Part shown: in pieces, positions 1 through 8,932 of the stretch
How the letters are laid out: every line of letters starts with the position of its first letter
How positions within the stretch are numbered: position 1 is the stretch's first letter
DNA from: Mixta theicola
Lineage (GTDB): Bacteria; Pseudomonadota; Gammaproteobacteria; Enterobacterales; Enterobacteriaceae
NCBI RefSeq assembly: GCF_002895925.1
Contig: NZ_NWUO01000002.1
Location: 310,001-374,000, forward strand
Length of the DNA: 64,000 bases
Reading direction: 5' to 3'
Translations under genes and position numbers: made by a program
Notes under the pieces: generated by a model
What the model saw: the letters and a program-made list of their open reading frames with translations, nothing else
What the model was told of the DNA's origin: nothing
Databases searched by the model: none

Positions 1-212
1 TATGCGGCTAAGGGTTGAAACTTTGTTAGCCAGAGGCTTGACCGGCCCGACATAAAATTCATCGGCTGGCTGCCAGGGAAATAAGTAACCCAGTAAATTA
101 TAAACCTTTAACGACAAAAATTTGGCGTCGATTTTATGCTGGCTAAATTTTTATAGCAACGTTGGCATCTCAATTGCATTAATGAATATGATTATTCTTA
201 AAGAGAGCAAAA

Positions 213-1046
213 ATGTTACCGACAGCCCAAAATAAACAGGTCTTTTCTTTACAGCCAGAGCAGCCGTGGTTTGTGCTAAGCGCATCACAAAAATATTCTT
301 TAATGCGATCTGAAAACCAATCAGTTTCGCATTTTTATTCCTTCAAAGTTTCCCGCAATGCAATTAATACGTTAGCTATTCCTGATGGCTGCGTAGATAT
401 ATTATTTGACTGTAACGACAGTAAGCCTGTTGCACGCGTTTGTGGTTCACCTCTGGAAGCCAGAGAAGTTGAGCTTATACCTGGACACGACTATTTTGGC
501 GTGAGATTTAAACCTGGCGCCCTCCCCGCTTTTCTCAATCTGTCTGCTGAAGAGTTAACCGATAATGAGTATTCCTTCCTGGACGTTATTCCAGACGGTT
601 ACGAAGCTTTTGAGCGCATTGTCTCTTCTTCAGTTTTACCTCACCGAATTTATCTTTTTAATCAATACTTTAATCCTGATATAGTGCGTTCTCCTTGTCT
701 GGTTTCTCAGTGGGCTATTGATGAGATAATACGAAGTCGCGGTTGTATCCGCATGGATAAGTTAGAAACTTTAACCGGTTATACCTGCCGCACCATTCAG
801 CGACTTTTCCGCCAGGATACCGGTATGTCGCCTAAAGCCTTTAGCCGGATAATCCGTTTTCAATATGCTTTAAATACGATTAATAAAGTGAGTAATATCA
901 CGTTTTGTGAATTAGCATTAGATTTAGGATTCAGCGATCAGTCTCACTTTTTGAGAGAGTTTAAAAAACTAGTGAGTACGACGCCCCTGGAATATCAGCG
1001 CCGGATTACCATTGAATCTTATAACGATCGTATACGTTACCACTAA
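213..1046 (+). CDS. AraC-family transcriptional regulator
   Basis: A 277-residue DNA-binding regulator. The C-terminal ~90 residues form a double helix-turn-helix of the AraC type (TGYTCRTIQRLFRQDTGMSP, then a second helix ending in DQSHFLREFKK). The N-terminal half contains the IPDGCVDILF motif found in the sensor domain of many AraC proteins of this subgroup. It lies just upstream of the APC permease on the same strand and near the divergent amine-oxidase/aldehyde-dehydrogenase genes, so it is probably their local activator; that is inference. The gene is visibly AT-richer than most of the window, which hints at acquisition. The effector is unknown. The start is preceded by AGAGAG. Confidence 0.85.
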   Translation: MLPTAQNKQVFSLQPEQPWFVLSASQKYSLMRSENQSVSHFYSFKVSRNAINTLAIPDGCVDILFDCNDSKPVARVCGSPLEAREVELIPGHDYFGVRFKPGALPAFLNLSAEELTDNEYSFLDVIPDGYEAFERIVSSSVLPHRIYLFNQYFNPDIVRSPCLVSQWAIDEIIRSRGCIRMDKLETLTGYTCRTIQRLFRQDTGMSPKAFSRIIRFQYALNTINKVSNITFCELALDLGFSDQSHFLREFKKLVSTTPLEYQRRITIESYNDRIRYH

Positions 1047-1216
1047 AAACAGGTCGCCCTAAAATGATGCAAAAGCTCCGGCCTGGTGCAAGAGACTCTG
1101 TTATAAATGTCCGATTTGTTCTATCTCTCCTTAGTCACTTGATAAAATATTGAGTCGTTTTCCTGCCTTTGAATTCAAAAATTCAAAGTATAAAATCGCT
1201 TATAAAGGTAATGACA

Positions 1217-2602
1217 ATGAGTGACACTTCCGGACTAAGAAAAAATACCTTAGGTTTATTCTCATTAGTGTTTTTCGTAGTAGCAGCGGCTTCTCCGTTA
1301 ACAGGCGTTGTGGGTGCATTACCTGTTGCTATATTTACCGGAAATGGCGGCGGCATTCCTGTTATATATATTCTGGCATGTCTGATTTTAATGGTTTTTT
1401 CCGTGGGGTATATCGCGATGAGCCGTTATGTCAGCAATTCTGGCGCTTTTTATACTTATATATCAAAGGGATTGGGCCCAAACTGGGGGGCTTCCGCCTC
1501 TGTGCTGGCGTTAATCGCCTATTTTTCAATTCAGACTGCGATTGTTTCAATGTTGGGCTTTTTTACTCAACTCTTTCTTGAACAGCATTTTGGGCTGAGC
1601 ATAGCCTGGTGGATCCTCAGCATCTGCCTGGCGGCTCTCGCCTGGATTTTGGGTATCAAACGCGTTGAAATCGGCGGCAAAATATTGGGCGTGCTGATGC
1701 TTGCTGAAGTCATCATCGTACTGATCACCGATGTTGCAGTGCTGGTGCATAAAGCGGGTCCGCTGACGTTCAGCTCATTTGAGCCATCGGTTTTTTTGCA
1801 TGGTAACCTGGGGATAGCGTTTGTCTTCGCCATTGCAGCCTTCATTGGTTTCGAATCAACGGCCATTTATGCGGAAGAATGCCGCGAGCCGCATAAAACC
1901 GTTCCCCGCGCCACGATTTGTGCTCTGTTAATCATTACCGCTTTTTTTTGCTTTACCAGCTGGTCACTGGTACAGGCCTATAGTTTTGAACGGTTAATTG
2001 AAATGGCCAGCCGGGATCCGGGTAATTTTGTGTTTGATATTACTCGCCAGAATGTCGGCCAATGGGCGGTCGATACGATGTCGGTATTACTCATCACCAG
2101 CCTGTTCGCTGCCACTCTGGCCTTTCATAACAACATATCGCGTTATCTTTTCAGTATCAGCAGGGATGGTTTGATCTGGAAAGCGTTAGCAAAAACGCAC
2201 CCGATAAACGGGACGCCCAGCAACGCCAGCCATGCGCACAGCATAGTGCTTATCCTGTTACTGGCGGTTATGGGCAGCTTAAGCGTTGATCCTATGGTAC
2301 ACGTATTTGCATTTGGTTCTGCCATCGCCACCTTGTCTATTCTGGTACTGCAGGTAGGCGTTTCCGCTTCGGTTATCATGTTCTTTAAACGTTTAGCGCA
2401 TGGAAACAGCACATGGCAGATTTTTTGGGCTCCGGTACTTTCCATGGCAGCAATGCTGATAACCATTGTCCTGGTTATCGATAATCTTCAGCTACTCAGC
2501 GGCAGCGACTCCGTCCTGGTGAAGCTTATTCCCTGGTTTATTGCGCTGTGTGCTGCGGGTGGCTATGTAGTCTCTCTGAGAAGGCAATTGCGGGTTTCCT
2601 GA
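1217..2602 (+). CDS. APC-superfamily amino acid/amine permease
   Basis: An inner-membrane transporter of about 461 residues with roughly 12 hydrophobic segments. The first segment carries the APC signature region (SPLTGVVGALPVAI), and the middle has the conserved GFESTAIYAEE stretch seen in the amino-acid/polyamine/organocation superfamily. Reading is open from 1169, but AAAGG at 1204-1208 is correctly spaced for the ATG at 1217, which I prefer. Neighbours are an FAD amine oxidase, an aldehyde dehydrogenase and a cupin protein, so the likely cargo is an amine or amino acid oxidised by those enzymes. The substrate cannot be read from sequence. A strong terminator follows. Confidence 0.85.
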   Translation: MSDTSGLRKNTLGLFSLVFFVVAAASPLTGVVGALPVAIFTGNGGGIPVIYILACLILMVFSVGYIAMSRYVSNSGAFYTYISKGLGPNWGASASVLALIAYFSIQTAIVSMLGFFTQLFLEQHFGLSIAWWILSICLAALAWILGIKRVEIGGKILGVLMLAEVIIVLITDVAVLVHKAGPLTFSSFEPSVFLHGNLGIAFVFAIAAFIGFESTAIYAEECREPHKTVPRATICALLIITAFFCFTSWSLVQAYSFERLIEMASRDPGNFVFDITRQNVGQWAVDTMSVLLITSLFAATLAFHNNISRYLFSISRDGLIWKALAKTHPINGTPSNASHAHSIVLILLLAVMGSLSVDPMVHVFAFGSAIATLSILVLQVGVSASVIMFFKRLAHGNSTWQIFWAPVLSMAAMLITIVLVIDNLQLLSGSDSVLVKLIPWFIALCAAGGYVVSLRRQLRVS

Positions 2603-2641
2603 GCAGCAGACGGGCGAATGCAGAAATTTAAACCACGATCG

Positions 2642-2680
2642 GCGGCCGGGAAAACCTCTCTTCCCGGCCGCTTCTTTTAT
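2642..2680 (+). terminator. Rho-independent terminator after the permease gene
   Basis: Inverted repeat with stem gcggccgggaa (2642-2652) pairing with ttcccggccgc (2661-2671), followed by a T-rich run (ttctttt). It separates the rightward permease from the leftward aldehyde dehydrogenase and may serve both directions. Confidence 0.8.
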
Positions 2681-2736
2681 TAAGTTGATTATAAAAAGGC
2701 GGGTCCCTTTAGCGGTGGCCAGCGCATCTGTTTATC

Positions 2737-4224
2737 TCAGTGTCGAATAATGATTGATTTCAGTTCCGTGTAATCATTGATGAAAGCTGAACCAAATTCA
2801 CGGCCGATTCCTGACGCTTTTGCGCCGCCAAACGGAACGGCTGGATCGAGTAAAGTGTGCATGTTTACCCAGACGGTACCGGCTTCAATGCGCGGTACAT
2901 AGTTCAACGCTCTGGATAAATCATTGGTCCACAGGCTTGCGGTCAGGCCATACGGCGTATCGTTAAACAATGAGATAAGCTCTTCTTCGTCATCATAAGC
3001 ATAGAAAGTTGCGACAGGGCCAAAGGTTTCCTCATTGAGCAGCGGCGCCTTCGGATCATCTACGCGGATAACGGTCGGTTTAACAAAATATCCTGGGCCT
3101 TCAAGCGATTCGCCGCCAAACACGACGGTATTACCTTCACTGCGGGCCTGCGCAAAAAACTGGTTAATTTTGTCGAAATGCGCTTTGTTTGCCAGGGGAC
3201 CAAACTGCGTTTCGTCATCCAGCGGATCGCCGATTTTTATCGAAGCCAACGCCTGTCCTAACTTATCCAGCGTTTCATCAATGCGGGAGCGGTGAATAAA
3301 GAAGCGTTCACCTGCTGCGCACACTTGTCCCTGATGCACAAAGCCCGCTTCCAGAATACCGGCAACGGCTTTATCCGCGTCCACATCCGGTAAAAAGCCA
3401 ACCGAGTTTTTACCGCCAAGCTCAAGTGTGGCGCGCGTTAGCTTCGCTTCCATCGCGCTGCGCCCTACCGCAATGCCGGTCGGCACCGAGCCGGTAAAAC
3501 TCACCTTAGAGGTCCCTTCATGGACAATTAACTGACGACCGGCATTACCGCCGCCGCTAACCACATTTAATGCGCCATCCGGTAGTCCCGCCTGTGTGGC
3601 TAACTCTGCAATGCGTAAAATCGTTAAGGGAGTGAACTGGCTGGCTTTGATGATGCTGGTGCAGCCGGTGGCCAGCGCAGAAGCAAATTTCCACACGGCG
3701 ATCATAATCGAGAAATTCCACGGTACGATACCGACAACCACACCGACCGGCTCACGACGGGTAAAGGCGCTGTAGCGCTCACCGTTGAAGGAGGGTAATG
3801 ACGGCGCGATGGTTTCACCGGTAATGCGCGTCGCTGCGCCTGCGTAGTAGCGCAGGAAATTTACCGCCTGATCCACTTCGAAGGCCCGTGAAATCTGTAT
3901 GGTTTTACCTGACTGACTGGTTTCAATCTGCGCCAGCTCTTCCCGGTGTTTAAGCATCAAATCTGCGAGACGCAAAAGAACGTTGCCACGTTCAGCTGGC
4001 GTGGTATTTGCCCAGGCTCCACGAAACGCGGACTGGCTCGATGCCACAGCGGCGTCAATGTCCGTCTGTTGCGCATCTGCAATGCTGGCGATCGCTTTGC
4101 CGTTCGCCGGGTTAATAATCATGATGCGCTCACCCTGGCTTGCGGTTGGATGTCCATGAATAAAGTGGCCATGCTGACGGGCAAGGAATGCAGTAACTTC
4201 AGGTAGTAATGAAACGAGTGCCAT
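2737..4224 (-). CDS. NAD-dependent aldehyde dehydrogenase, phenylacetaldehyde dehydrogenase type
   Basis: A 495-residue class I aldehyde dehydrogenase. The catalytic cysteine is C302 in GQVCAAGERF and the general base is E268 in TLELGGKN; the cofactor-binding region VPWNFSIMI is at about 167-175. The N-terminal region (FLARQHGHFIHG) and the C-terminal region (GTVWVNMHTLLDPAVPFGG) resemble FeaB, which oxidises phenylacetaldehyde and 4-hydroxyphenylacetaldehyde to the acids. Here it would supply 4-hydroxyphenylacetate to the adjacent hpa pathway; that link is inferred from position. GAGGATC precedes the ATG. A broader-range aldehyde dehydrogenase cannot be excluded. It is downstream of the cupin gene on the same strand, separated by a hairpin. 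Confidence 0.82.
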   Translation of the reverse strand: MALVSLLPEVTAFLARQHGHFIHGHPTASQGERIMIINPANGKAIASIADAQQTDIDAAVASSQSAFRGAWANTTPAERGNVLLRLADLMLKHREELAQIETSQSGKTIQISRAFEVDQAVNFLRYYAGAATRITGETIAPSLPSFNGERYSAFTRREPVGVVVGIVPWNFSIMIAVWKFASALATGCTSIIKASQFTPLTILRIAELATQAGLPDGALNVVSGGGNAGRQLIVHEGTSKVSFTGSVPTGIAVGRSAMEAKLTRATLELGGKNSVGFLPDVDADKAVAGILEAGFVHQGQVCAAGERFFIHRSRIDETLDKLGQALASIKIGDPLDDETQFGPLANKAHFDKINQFFAQARSEGNTVVFGGESLEGPGYFVKPTVIRVDDPKAPLLNEETFGPVATFYAYDDEEELISLFNDTPYGLTASLWTNDLSRALNYVPRIEAGTVWVNMHTLLDPAVPFGGAKASGIGREFGSAFINDYTELKSIIIRH

Positions 4225-4300
4225 TTTCGGGATCCTCGATGAGAAAAGCCAACGTCTGAAACCTCAGAACGCACTTTAAAGGTGAGCCTGCGTTCAGATA

Positions 4301-4327
4301 AAAATGCTGCGTATTGCGCAGCATTTT
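4301..4327 (-). terminator. Hairpin between cupin gene and aldehyde dehydrogenase gene
   Basis: Perfect 11-bp stem AAAATGCTGCG / CGCAGCATTTT with a 5-base loop, ending in TTTT when read on either strand. It lies just after the cupin stop and before the dehydrogenase start, so it probably terminates or attenuates transcription coming from the cupin gene. Confidence 0.65.
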
Positions 4328-4350
4328 GGGTTGGACTGGAGCGGTTGCTG

Positions 4351-4719
4351 TCAGGCTACAGCGAGGTAATGTTTGGTATAGCCGTCTGAAACCACCTCCC
4401 ACAAAGTGGAGGTGCCTTTGCTGACGAACCAGCTGTCGCCCGCTTTATAAACGGTTTTGATGCCGGTGGATTCATCCGTAATATGCACCTCGCCATCAAT
4501 AAGCGTGGCCTGTTCGCTGAAGGGATAAACCAGACGATATTTACCTTTAGAGGTGCCGAAATAGGCCGCGCTGACAGGGTCGGTCGGCGCACCAAAAGTA
4601 GCTTTACCGTAAGCCTGCACGTCGCCGCCCGCAAAAATTTCGCCACCGATATTTTTCAGGCTGCCCCAGGCATCCAGATCGGCCAGGGTAATACCTTTTT
4701 GGATTGTGATGAAACTCAT
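4351..4719 (-). CDS. Cupin-domain protein (DUF861/EutQ-like)
   Basis: A 122-residue single-domain protein with the alternating beta pattern of a small cupin: FSEQATLIDGEVHITDE, then YKAGDSWFVSKGTSTLWEV. It matches the DUF861/cupin_3 group, whose members often sit beside amine-oxidase and aldehyde-dehydrogenase genes. Typical histidine metal ligands are few, so catalysis is uncertain; a binding or stress role is equally possible. A strong Shine-Dalgarno (AGGAGAT) precedes the start. It is 41 bases downstream of the FAD oxidase gene on the same strand, so the two are probably co-transcribed. Confidence 0.75.
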   Translation of the reverse strand: MSFITIQKGITLADLDAWGSLKNIGGEIFAGGDVQAYGKATFGAPTDPVSAAYFGTSKGKYRLVYPFSEQATLIDGEVHITDESTGIKTVYKAGDSWFVSKGTSTLWEVVSDGYTKHYLAVA

Positions 4720-4760
4720 GATGATCTCCTTATATTTTGCACGGAATAATCTATTGAAAC

Positions 4761-6062
4761 TTAGCGGCGCCCATGCCAGTAGCCGGAAGTCTGGTGTAAA
4801 ATTTTGCCTAATGAACAGAGCTGCGCCCGATAGCGATCTTTACCCGGAATGCTGGCGCGGCTAATTGAACGCATCAGGTCATAACGTGGTGAGCCGCCCA
4901 AAATACCTTCTGCAAGTATTTTGCAAATAATCTGGCTGGGGGTAACGCCAAAGCCTGAGTATCCCTGAACGAAGAAGGCGTTTGGTTTGTCCTGAAGCGT
5001 GCCCAGTTGCGGAAACAAGTTTTTCGTTGATGCCATCGGCCCGCCCCATGCCATATCAATTTTGACATCATGAAGATAGGGAAATACCTCCAGCATTAAT
5101 TGCCGATTCCATGCTTTAAGATCGTGTGGAATACGCTCAATTAATGCGGTGGAGGAACCGAACATCAGACGGTTTTCATTGGTAACGCGGTAATAGTTAA
5201 TGACCGGACGAATATCGCTGTAAGCGCCGCGGATTGGGCTGATGCGTTGAATTATCTCATCGCTGAGAGGCTCGGTAATAGAGTTGTAGGCGTAAACGTT
5301 TATTGTGCTGCGGTGAAGTTCCGGTTCTATCTGGTTATTAAAACCATCTACCGCCCACACCAGCTTACTGGCACGCACCTTTCCCTTCGCCGTACGAACC
5401 TCAATTTTGTCGCCATAAATCACCGCCAGCGCTGGGCTGTATTCAAAGATACGTACGCCATAAATTTCCGATGCGGCTTTTGCTTCACCCAATAGCAGAT
5501 TGAGGGAATGGACATGACCTCCTCCGGTATGAAGGAGGGCGGAATGATAAATATCCGAACCAATAATCTGTTGGACATCCTTGCCTTCAAGATATTGAAT
5601 ATCATAGGACGAACCCAGTGACCGAAACTCCTTTTCCCAATTCCGTAGCGTTTTAGCCTGACGCGCGTTATAGGCCATATAACCGTAGCCGCTACAGAAA
5701 TCCGCATCGATATTATATTTTTGAATTCGATCGCGCATGATCTGCGGGCCGATATCGCTGAGGGCGAAAATAGCTTTTACGCCCTCTTCGCCAACGTCTT
5801 TTCTTATAGCATCCAGATCATGGCCAATTCCTGCCATAACCTGACCGCCGTTGCGGCTGGTGCCACCATAGCCAAGATAGCGCGCCTCCAGTACTACTGT
5901 ATTGGTCACACCGTTTTCAGCTAACTCCAGCGCGGTATGAATACCTGAAAATCCACCGCCGATAATGACCACATCCGCTTCAATGTCTTGCTCAAGAGAA
6001 GAGCAACTCAGCGAGTATTTTTTTGTCGCCGTGTAATAAGTGGGTTGTTCATCAACATGCAT
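4761..6062 (-). CDS. FAD-dependent amine oxidoreductase (PuuB/DadA-like)
   Basis: A 433-residue flavoprotein. The N-terminal dinucleotide-binding motif is VVIIGGGFSGIHTALELAE, followed by GYGGTSRNGGQV, which is typical of the gamma-glutamylputrescine oxidase / D-amino-acid dehydrogenase (DAO) family. The C-terminal FAD contact region is VQGYSGFGVTPSQI. Such enzymes oxidise an amine carbon to an imine that hydrolyses to an aldehyde, which suits the aldehyde dehydrogenase encoded next. With the hpa genes beyond, tyramine-like amines are plausible substrates. No glutamate ligase (puuA-like) gene lies nearby, so a gamma-glutamylated route is less likely. Substrate identity is inference. Confidence 0.8.
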   Translation of the reverse strand: MHVDEQPTYYTATKKYSLSCSSLEQDIEADVVIIGGGFSGIHTALELAENGVTNTVVLEARYLGYGGTSRNGGQVMAGIGHDLDAIRKDVGEEGVKAIFALSDIGPQIMRDRIQKYNIDADFCSGYGYMAYNARQAKTLRNWEKEFRSLGSSYDIQYLEGKDVQQIIGSDIYHSALLHTGGGHVHSLNLLLGEAKAASEIYGVRIFEYSPALAVIYGDKIEVRTAKGKVRASKLVWAVDGFNNQIEPELHRSTINVYAYNSITEPLSDEIIQRISPIRGAYSDIRPVINYYRVTNENRLMFGSSTALIERIPHDLKAWNRQLMLEVFPYLHDVKIDMAWGGPMASTKNLFPQLGTLQDKPNAFFVQGYSGFGVTPSQIICKILAEGILGGSPRYDLMRSISRASIPGKDRYRAQLCSLGKILHQTSGYWHGRR

Positions 6063-6213
6063 TGCCTGTCCCGCCGTTCAATGTATAAACCTGTAGTGAT
6101 CACTTGAGTCGTCACTCAACGTGCAGGGTTTATCTCATGCGGCAGATGTTAAGATCTTGTCAAAATGCGACAGCAAAGCCCGGCCAGATCGTTTTCTGGC
6201 CGGTTAAGGGGCT

Positions 6214-6579
6214 CTACGCCGGAACCGCCGAAATGTTGATGCTGTGCATGTCTCCGGTGATAGTCGTGGGTTTCGCCTTTGAGGTATTCCGGTACCAGAT
6301 ATTAAAGACATGATGGCCTTCATCGTCGTTTGTACCAATAAGGTAACCGTTTATCGGACTATGTTTGCACAGCAGCGTGTAAGCCACCCTGCCTTTACCG
6401 CGGCCGAAGTATTTACGCGAATGCCGGGCCTTCACTATCGGACGCTCAACGCCAAATTTCTGCCCATCAATGGCACCATAAAGGGTCTCCGGATCAAACG
6501 AATAGCGCGGAAAAACCGGTAGTTTCTCTATGGCATCGGTGATGCAGTCATGGGCAGTGAGCAGCGACGCCAGACGAAG
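6214..6579 (-). pseudogene. Tn3-family transposase remnant
   Basis: Read on the minus strand, 6579 down to 6214 is one open frame lacking a start. Its translation contains the conserved core of Tn3-family transposases: LYGAIDGQKFGVERP, then ARHSRKYFGRGKGRVAYTLL, then INGYLIG, HHVFNIWYRNTS and ITGDMHSIN. Homology stops after ITGDMHSIN at about 6232, and both the N-terminal several hundred residues and the C-terminal end are missing, so it is dead. I found no 38-bp terminal repeats or resolvase nearby. It marks past transposition between the amine cluster and the hpa cluster. Confidence 0.85.
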
Positions 6580-6843
6580 TTACTATTCATGAATGCCTTA
6601 GCAGGAGGCAGGACTGCGGGGGTTTTAGCAGGGGTACGCGCGTTCACCGACCTATTGCGCAAGTTTCATCGGTCATTTTTTAATGCTTCAGCTGTGCGTG
6701 CCAATACCTGTTCAGATAATTCCTTACTTCGTAGTTATAGCCAGCATCGCATCCTGAAAACAGTGAGTTATAACCTTATCGAGCTGAACGACAATATGCA
6801 GGTCAGACATTTCAAAACGGCAAAACATCTTAGAAAGTCTGCT
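6580..6843. other. Non-coding stretch beside the transposase remnant
   Basis: No recognisable gene. A short open frame crosses it on the plus strand, but its translation resembles nothing I know and it runs into the end of hpaR on the other strand. It is probably debris from the same insertion event. Confidence 0.4.
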
Positions 6844-7311
6844 TCAGCCGGTCAAATTATGGGGCTCGATGGCTTCGGTGTCCGGGCCGTTAACGTTACG
6901 TTCCTGTAGCGCATTGAACTCCTGCAGCAATGACTTCAGCTGTTTCATTTTCTGCGGGCCGAACTGCTCTTCAATTTGTTGATAGCCAGCCTCAATTTCG
7001 CTACTGGCTTCCTGGTATAGCGCGGCGCCTTGCGGCGTTAAAGAAGCAAAAAGTTTACGCTGATCGTTCAGCGGCTTCAGACGAAATACCAGCCCATCTC
7101 TTTCGAGCCGGGTCAGGATACCGGTCAGACTGGGCCGCAAAATACATGCTTCCTTCGCCAGTGCCAGAAAATCCAACGAACGATGTTCAGCAAGAATACG
7201 GATGATGCGCCATTGCTGCTCGGTCAGATTATGGTGATTAAGGATAGGTCGAAAATAGCCCATGGCTGTTTCCCGCGCCTGTAAGAGAGCAATAGTAAGG
7301 GAATCATGCAT
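6844..7311 (-). CDS. hpaR: MarR-family repressor of the homoprotocatechuate operon
   Basis: A 155-residue MarR-type regulator, slightly longer than E. coli HpaR (about 149). The winged helix is LTEQQWRIIRILAEHRSLDFLALAKEACILRPSLTGILTRLERDGLV. In E. coli, HpaR represses hpaG and its own promoter, and aromatic pathway compounds relieve this. Here it is divergent from hpaG across 337 bases, as in E. coli, with candidate operators in the gap. The last ~25 residues (LQERNVNGPDTEAIEP) run close to the transposon debris and may be an altered tail. Confidence 0.92.
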   Translation of the reverse strand: MHDSLTIALLQARETAMGYFRPILNHHNLTEQQWRIIRILAEHRSLDFLALAKEACILRPSLTGILTRLERDGLVFRLKPLNDQRKLFASLTPQGAALYQEASSEIEAGYQQIEEQFGPQKMKQLKSLLQEFNALQERNVNGPDTEAIEPHNLTG

Positions 7312-7430
7312 AAAGGTTCCGCTTGTTTCTGATCGGATGGATTAACTACACAGTATATTTCCTGATGAGATGACTGCATAGCGTGAGAAATATTCTGCAC
7401 TAAAAGATCACAATGTTAACACATTAATGA

Positions 7431-7446
7431 TGTGATGACGATCACG
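7431..7446 (+). promoter_or_regulatory. Candidate CRP site upstream of hpaG
   Basis: TGTGATGACGATCACG matches the CRP half-sites TGTGA and TCACA around a 6-base spacer, with one mismatch. It lies in the hpaR-hpaG gap about 200 bases before hpaG. Catabolite control of hpa genes is known in E. coli; use of this site is inference. Confidence 0.55.
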
Positions 7447-7598
7447 AATCTGATAACAAAAAATTAACAAAATTAACATCAACTTAATTAAGTGCTTGTT
7501 TAAAAAGTATTTTTAAGAAAATTTAGCAGCTTTATCAACCACCAGCCGCTTTTTACCCTCTTGATCTTTATGCTCCCGATGATCTAATAATCATTTCA

Positions 7599-7610
7599 TT
7601 AACATGTTAA
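7599..7610. promoter_or_regulatory. Palindrome TTAACATGTTAA, candidate HpaR operator
   Basis: Perfect 12-base palindrome 38 bases before the hpaG start, where a repressor would block transcription or initiation. A related TGTTAACA palindrome lies at 7414-7421 nearer hpaR. Two related sites in a divergent promoter fit a MarR repressor that controls both genes. Rest of the 7312-7648 gap: AT-rich promoter DNA, no gene seen. Confidence 0.5.
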
Positions 7611-7648
7611 CGACATGGGTGATTTACTTTCGGGCATGAGGAAATACG

Positions 7649-8932
7649 ATGAAGAAGTCGGTCTTTGCTGTGGCGCTCAACCACCGTTCTCAAACAGAAC
7701 ACTGGAATGAGGCTTTTCACCAGTCACCTTATAAAACCCCGCCAAAAACGCCGGTCTGGTTTATCAAGCCACGTAATACGCATCGGAAGATGGGCGACGT
7801 TATTTCACTGCCTGAACAGCAACAAACCTTCAGTGGCGGAACGCTTGCGGTAGTGATGGGTAAAGTTGCCCGCAAAATTAGAGCGGCTGATGCTGAGCAA
7901 TATATCGCTGGCTATGCGCTGGCCAATGAGCTGAGCCTTGCGGAAGAGAGTTTTTATCGCCCGGCGATAAAGGCTAAATGTCGTGATGGTTTCTGCCCAA
8001 TGGGGGAAATGGCCGGGCTTAAAGACGTCAGTGCGTTGGATATTGTTACTGAGGTCAATGGCGTGGTGAAACAGAGCTGGTCAACCTCAGAGCTACACCG
8101 CAATGCCGCGGAGCTTATCGCCGCGTTAAGCGATTTCGCTACTTTACAGGCAGGCGATGTCATTCTTCTCGGTACGCCACAGCAACGTATTCCAGTGAAT
8201 GCGGGCGACAGCGTGACCATTAAAGCGCAGGGTTTACCCACGCTGACTAACTCATTCAGCGATGAAACGAACGTTAAAACGCAGCCGGACGGTCACCCCA
8301 CGCTGTTTGCGCTGGGGCTAAACTACGCCGATCACGCGACTGAACTGGATTTCAACGCGCCGGAAGAACCGCTGGTGTTCATAAAAGCGCCCAACACCGT
8401 GACCGGAGATAACTGTGTCAGCGTTCGCCCTGACAACCTTGAGTACATGCACTACGAAGCTGAATTAGTGGTGGTCATCGGTAAAACTGCCCGCAATGTC
8501 AAGCGTGCCGAGGCGTTTGATTATGTCGCAGGCTATACGGTTTGCAATGATTATGCGGTACGTGACTATCTGGAAAATTATTACCGCCCCAACCTGCGCG
8601 TAAAAAGCCGCGACACCCTAACGCCGCTGCTCGCAAAGATTACCCCGCGAGAAGCCATTCCCGACGTGCAAAACCTGCAGCTAAAAACCTTTGTTAATGG
8701 CGAGCTTACCCAGTCCGGCAGCACCCGCGACATGGTTTTTAGCGTCGCGTTCCTGATCGAATATCTGAGCGAATTTATGACGCTGCAACCCGGCGACATG
8801 ATCGCCACCGGCACGCCAAAAGGGCTGGCCGATGTTAAACCGGGCGATGAAGTGGTGGTGGAAGTGGAAGGCGTGGGGCGTTTAACCAACCGCATTGTCA
8901 GTGAAAAACAGTTTGAGGAGAACCTGAAATGA
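7649..8932 (+). CDS. hpaG: Bifunctional isomerase/decarboxylase of 4-HPA degradation
   Basis: A 427-residue tandem of two fumarylacetoacetate-hydrolase-like domains (about 1-205 and 206-427), the length expected of HpaG. The second domain has the metal-site motifs LGLNYADHATELDF, YEAELVVVIG and GDMIATGTPKGLADVKPGD; the first is more diverged (LLGTPQQRIPVNAGD). HpaG decarboxylates 5-oxopent-3-ene-1,2,5-tricarboxylate and isomerises 2-hydroxyhept-2,4-diene-1,7-dioate. First gene of the meta-cleavage operon; its stop overlaps the hpaE start (ATGA), indicating translational coupling. Confidence 0.93.
   Translation: MKKSVFAVALNHRSQTEHWNEAFHQSPYKTPPKTPVWFIKPRNTHRKMGDVISLPEQQQTFSGGTLAVVMGKVARKIRAADAEQYIAGYALANELSLAEESFYRPAIKAKCRDGFCPMGEMAGLKDVSALDIVTEVNGVVKQSWSTSELHRNAAELIAALSDFATLQAGDVILLGTPQQRIPVNAGDSVTIKAQGLPTLTNSFSDETNVKTQPDGHPTLFALGLNYADHATELDFNAPEEPLVFIKAPNTVTGDNCVSVRPDNLEYMHYEAELVVVIGKTARNVKRAEAFDYVAGYTVCNDYAVRDYLENYYRPNLRVKSRDTLTPLLAKITPREAIPDVQNLQLKTFVNGELTQSGSTRDMVFSVAFLIEYLSEFMTLQPGDMIATGTPKGLADVKPGDEVVVEVEGVGRLTNRIVSEKQFEENLK

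Noticed and set aside
6100-6240. Possible transposon terminal repeat near the GGGG at 6208-6211
   Set aside because: The bases after GGGG do not follow the 38-bp Tn3 or Tn21 end sequences, and no matching inverted copy was found.
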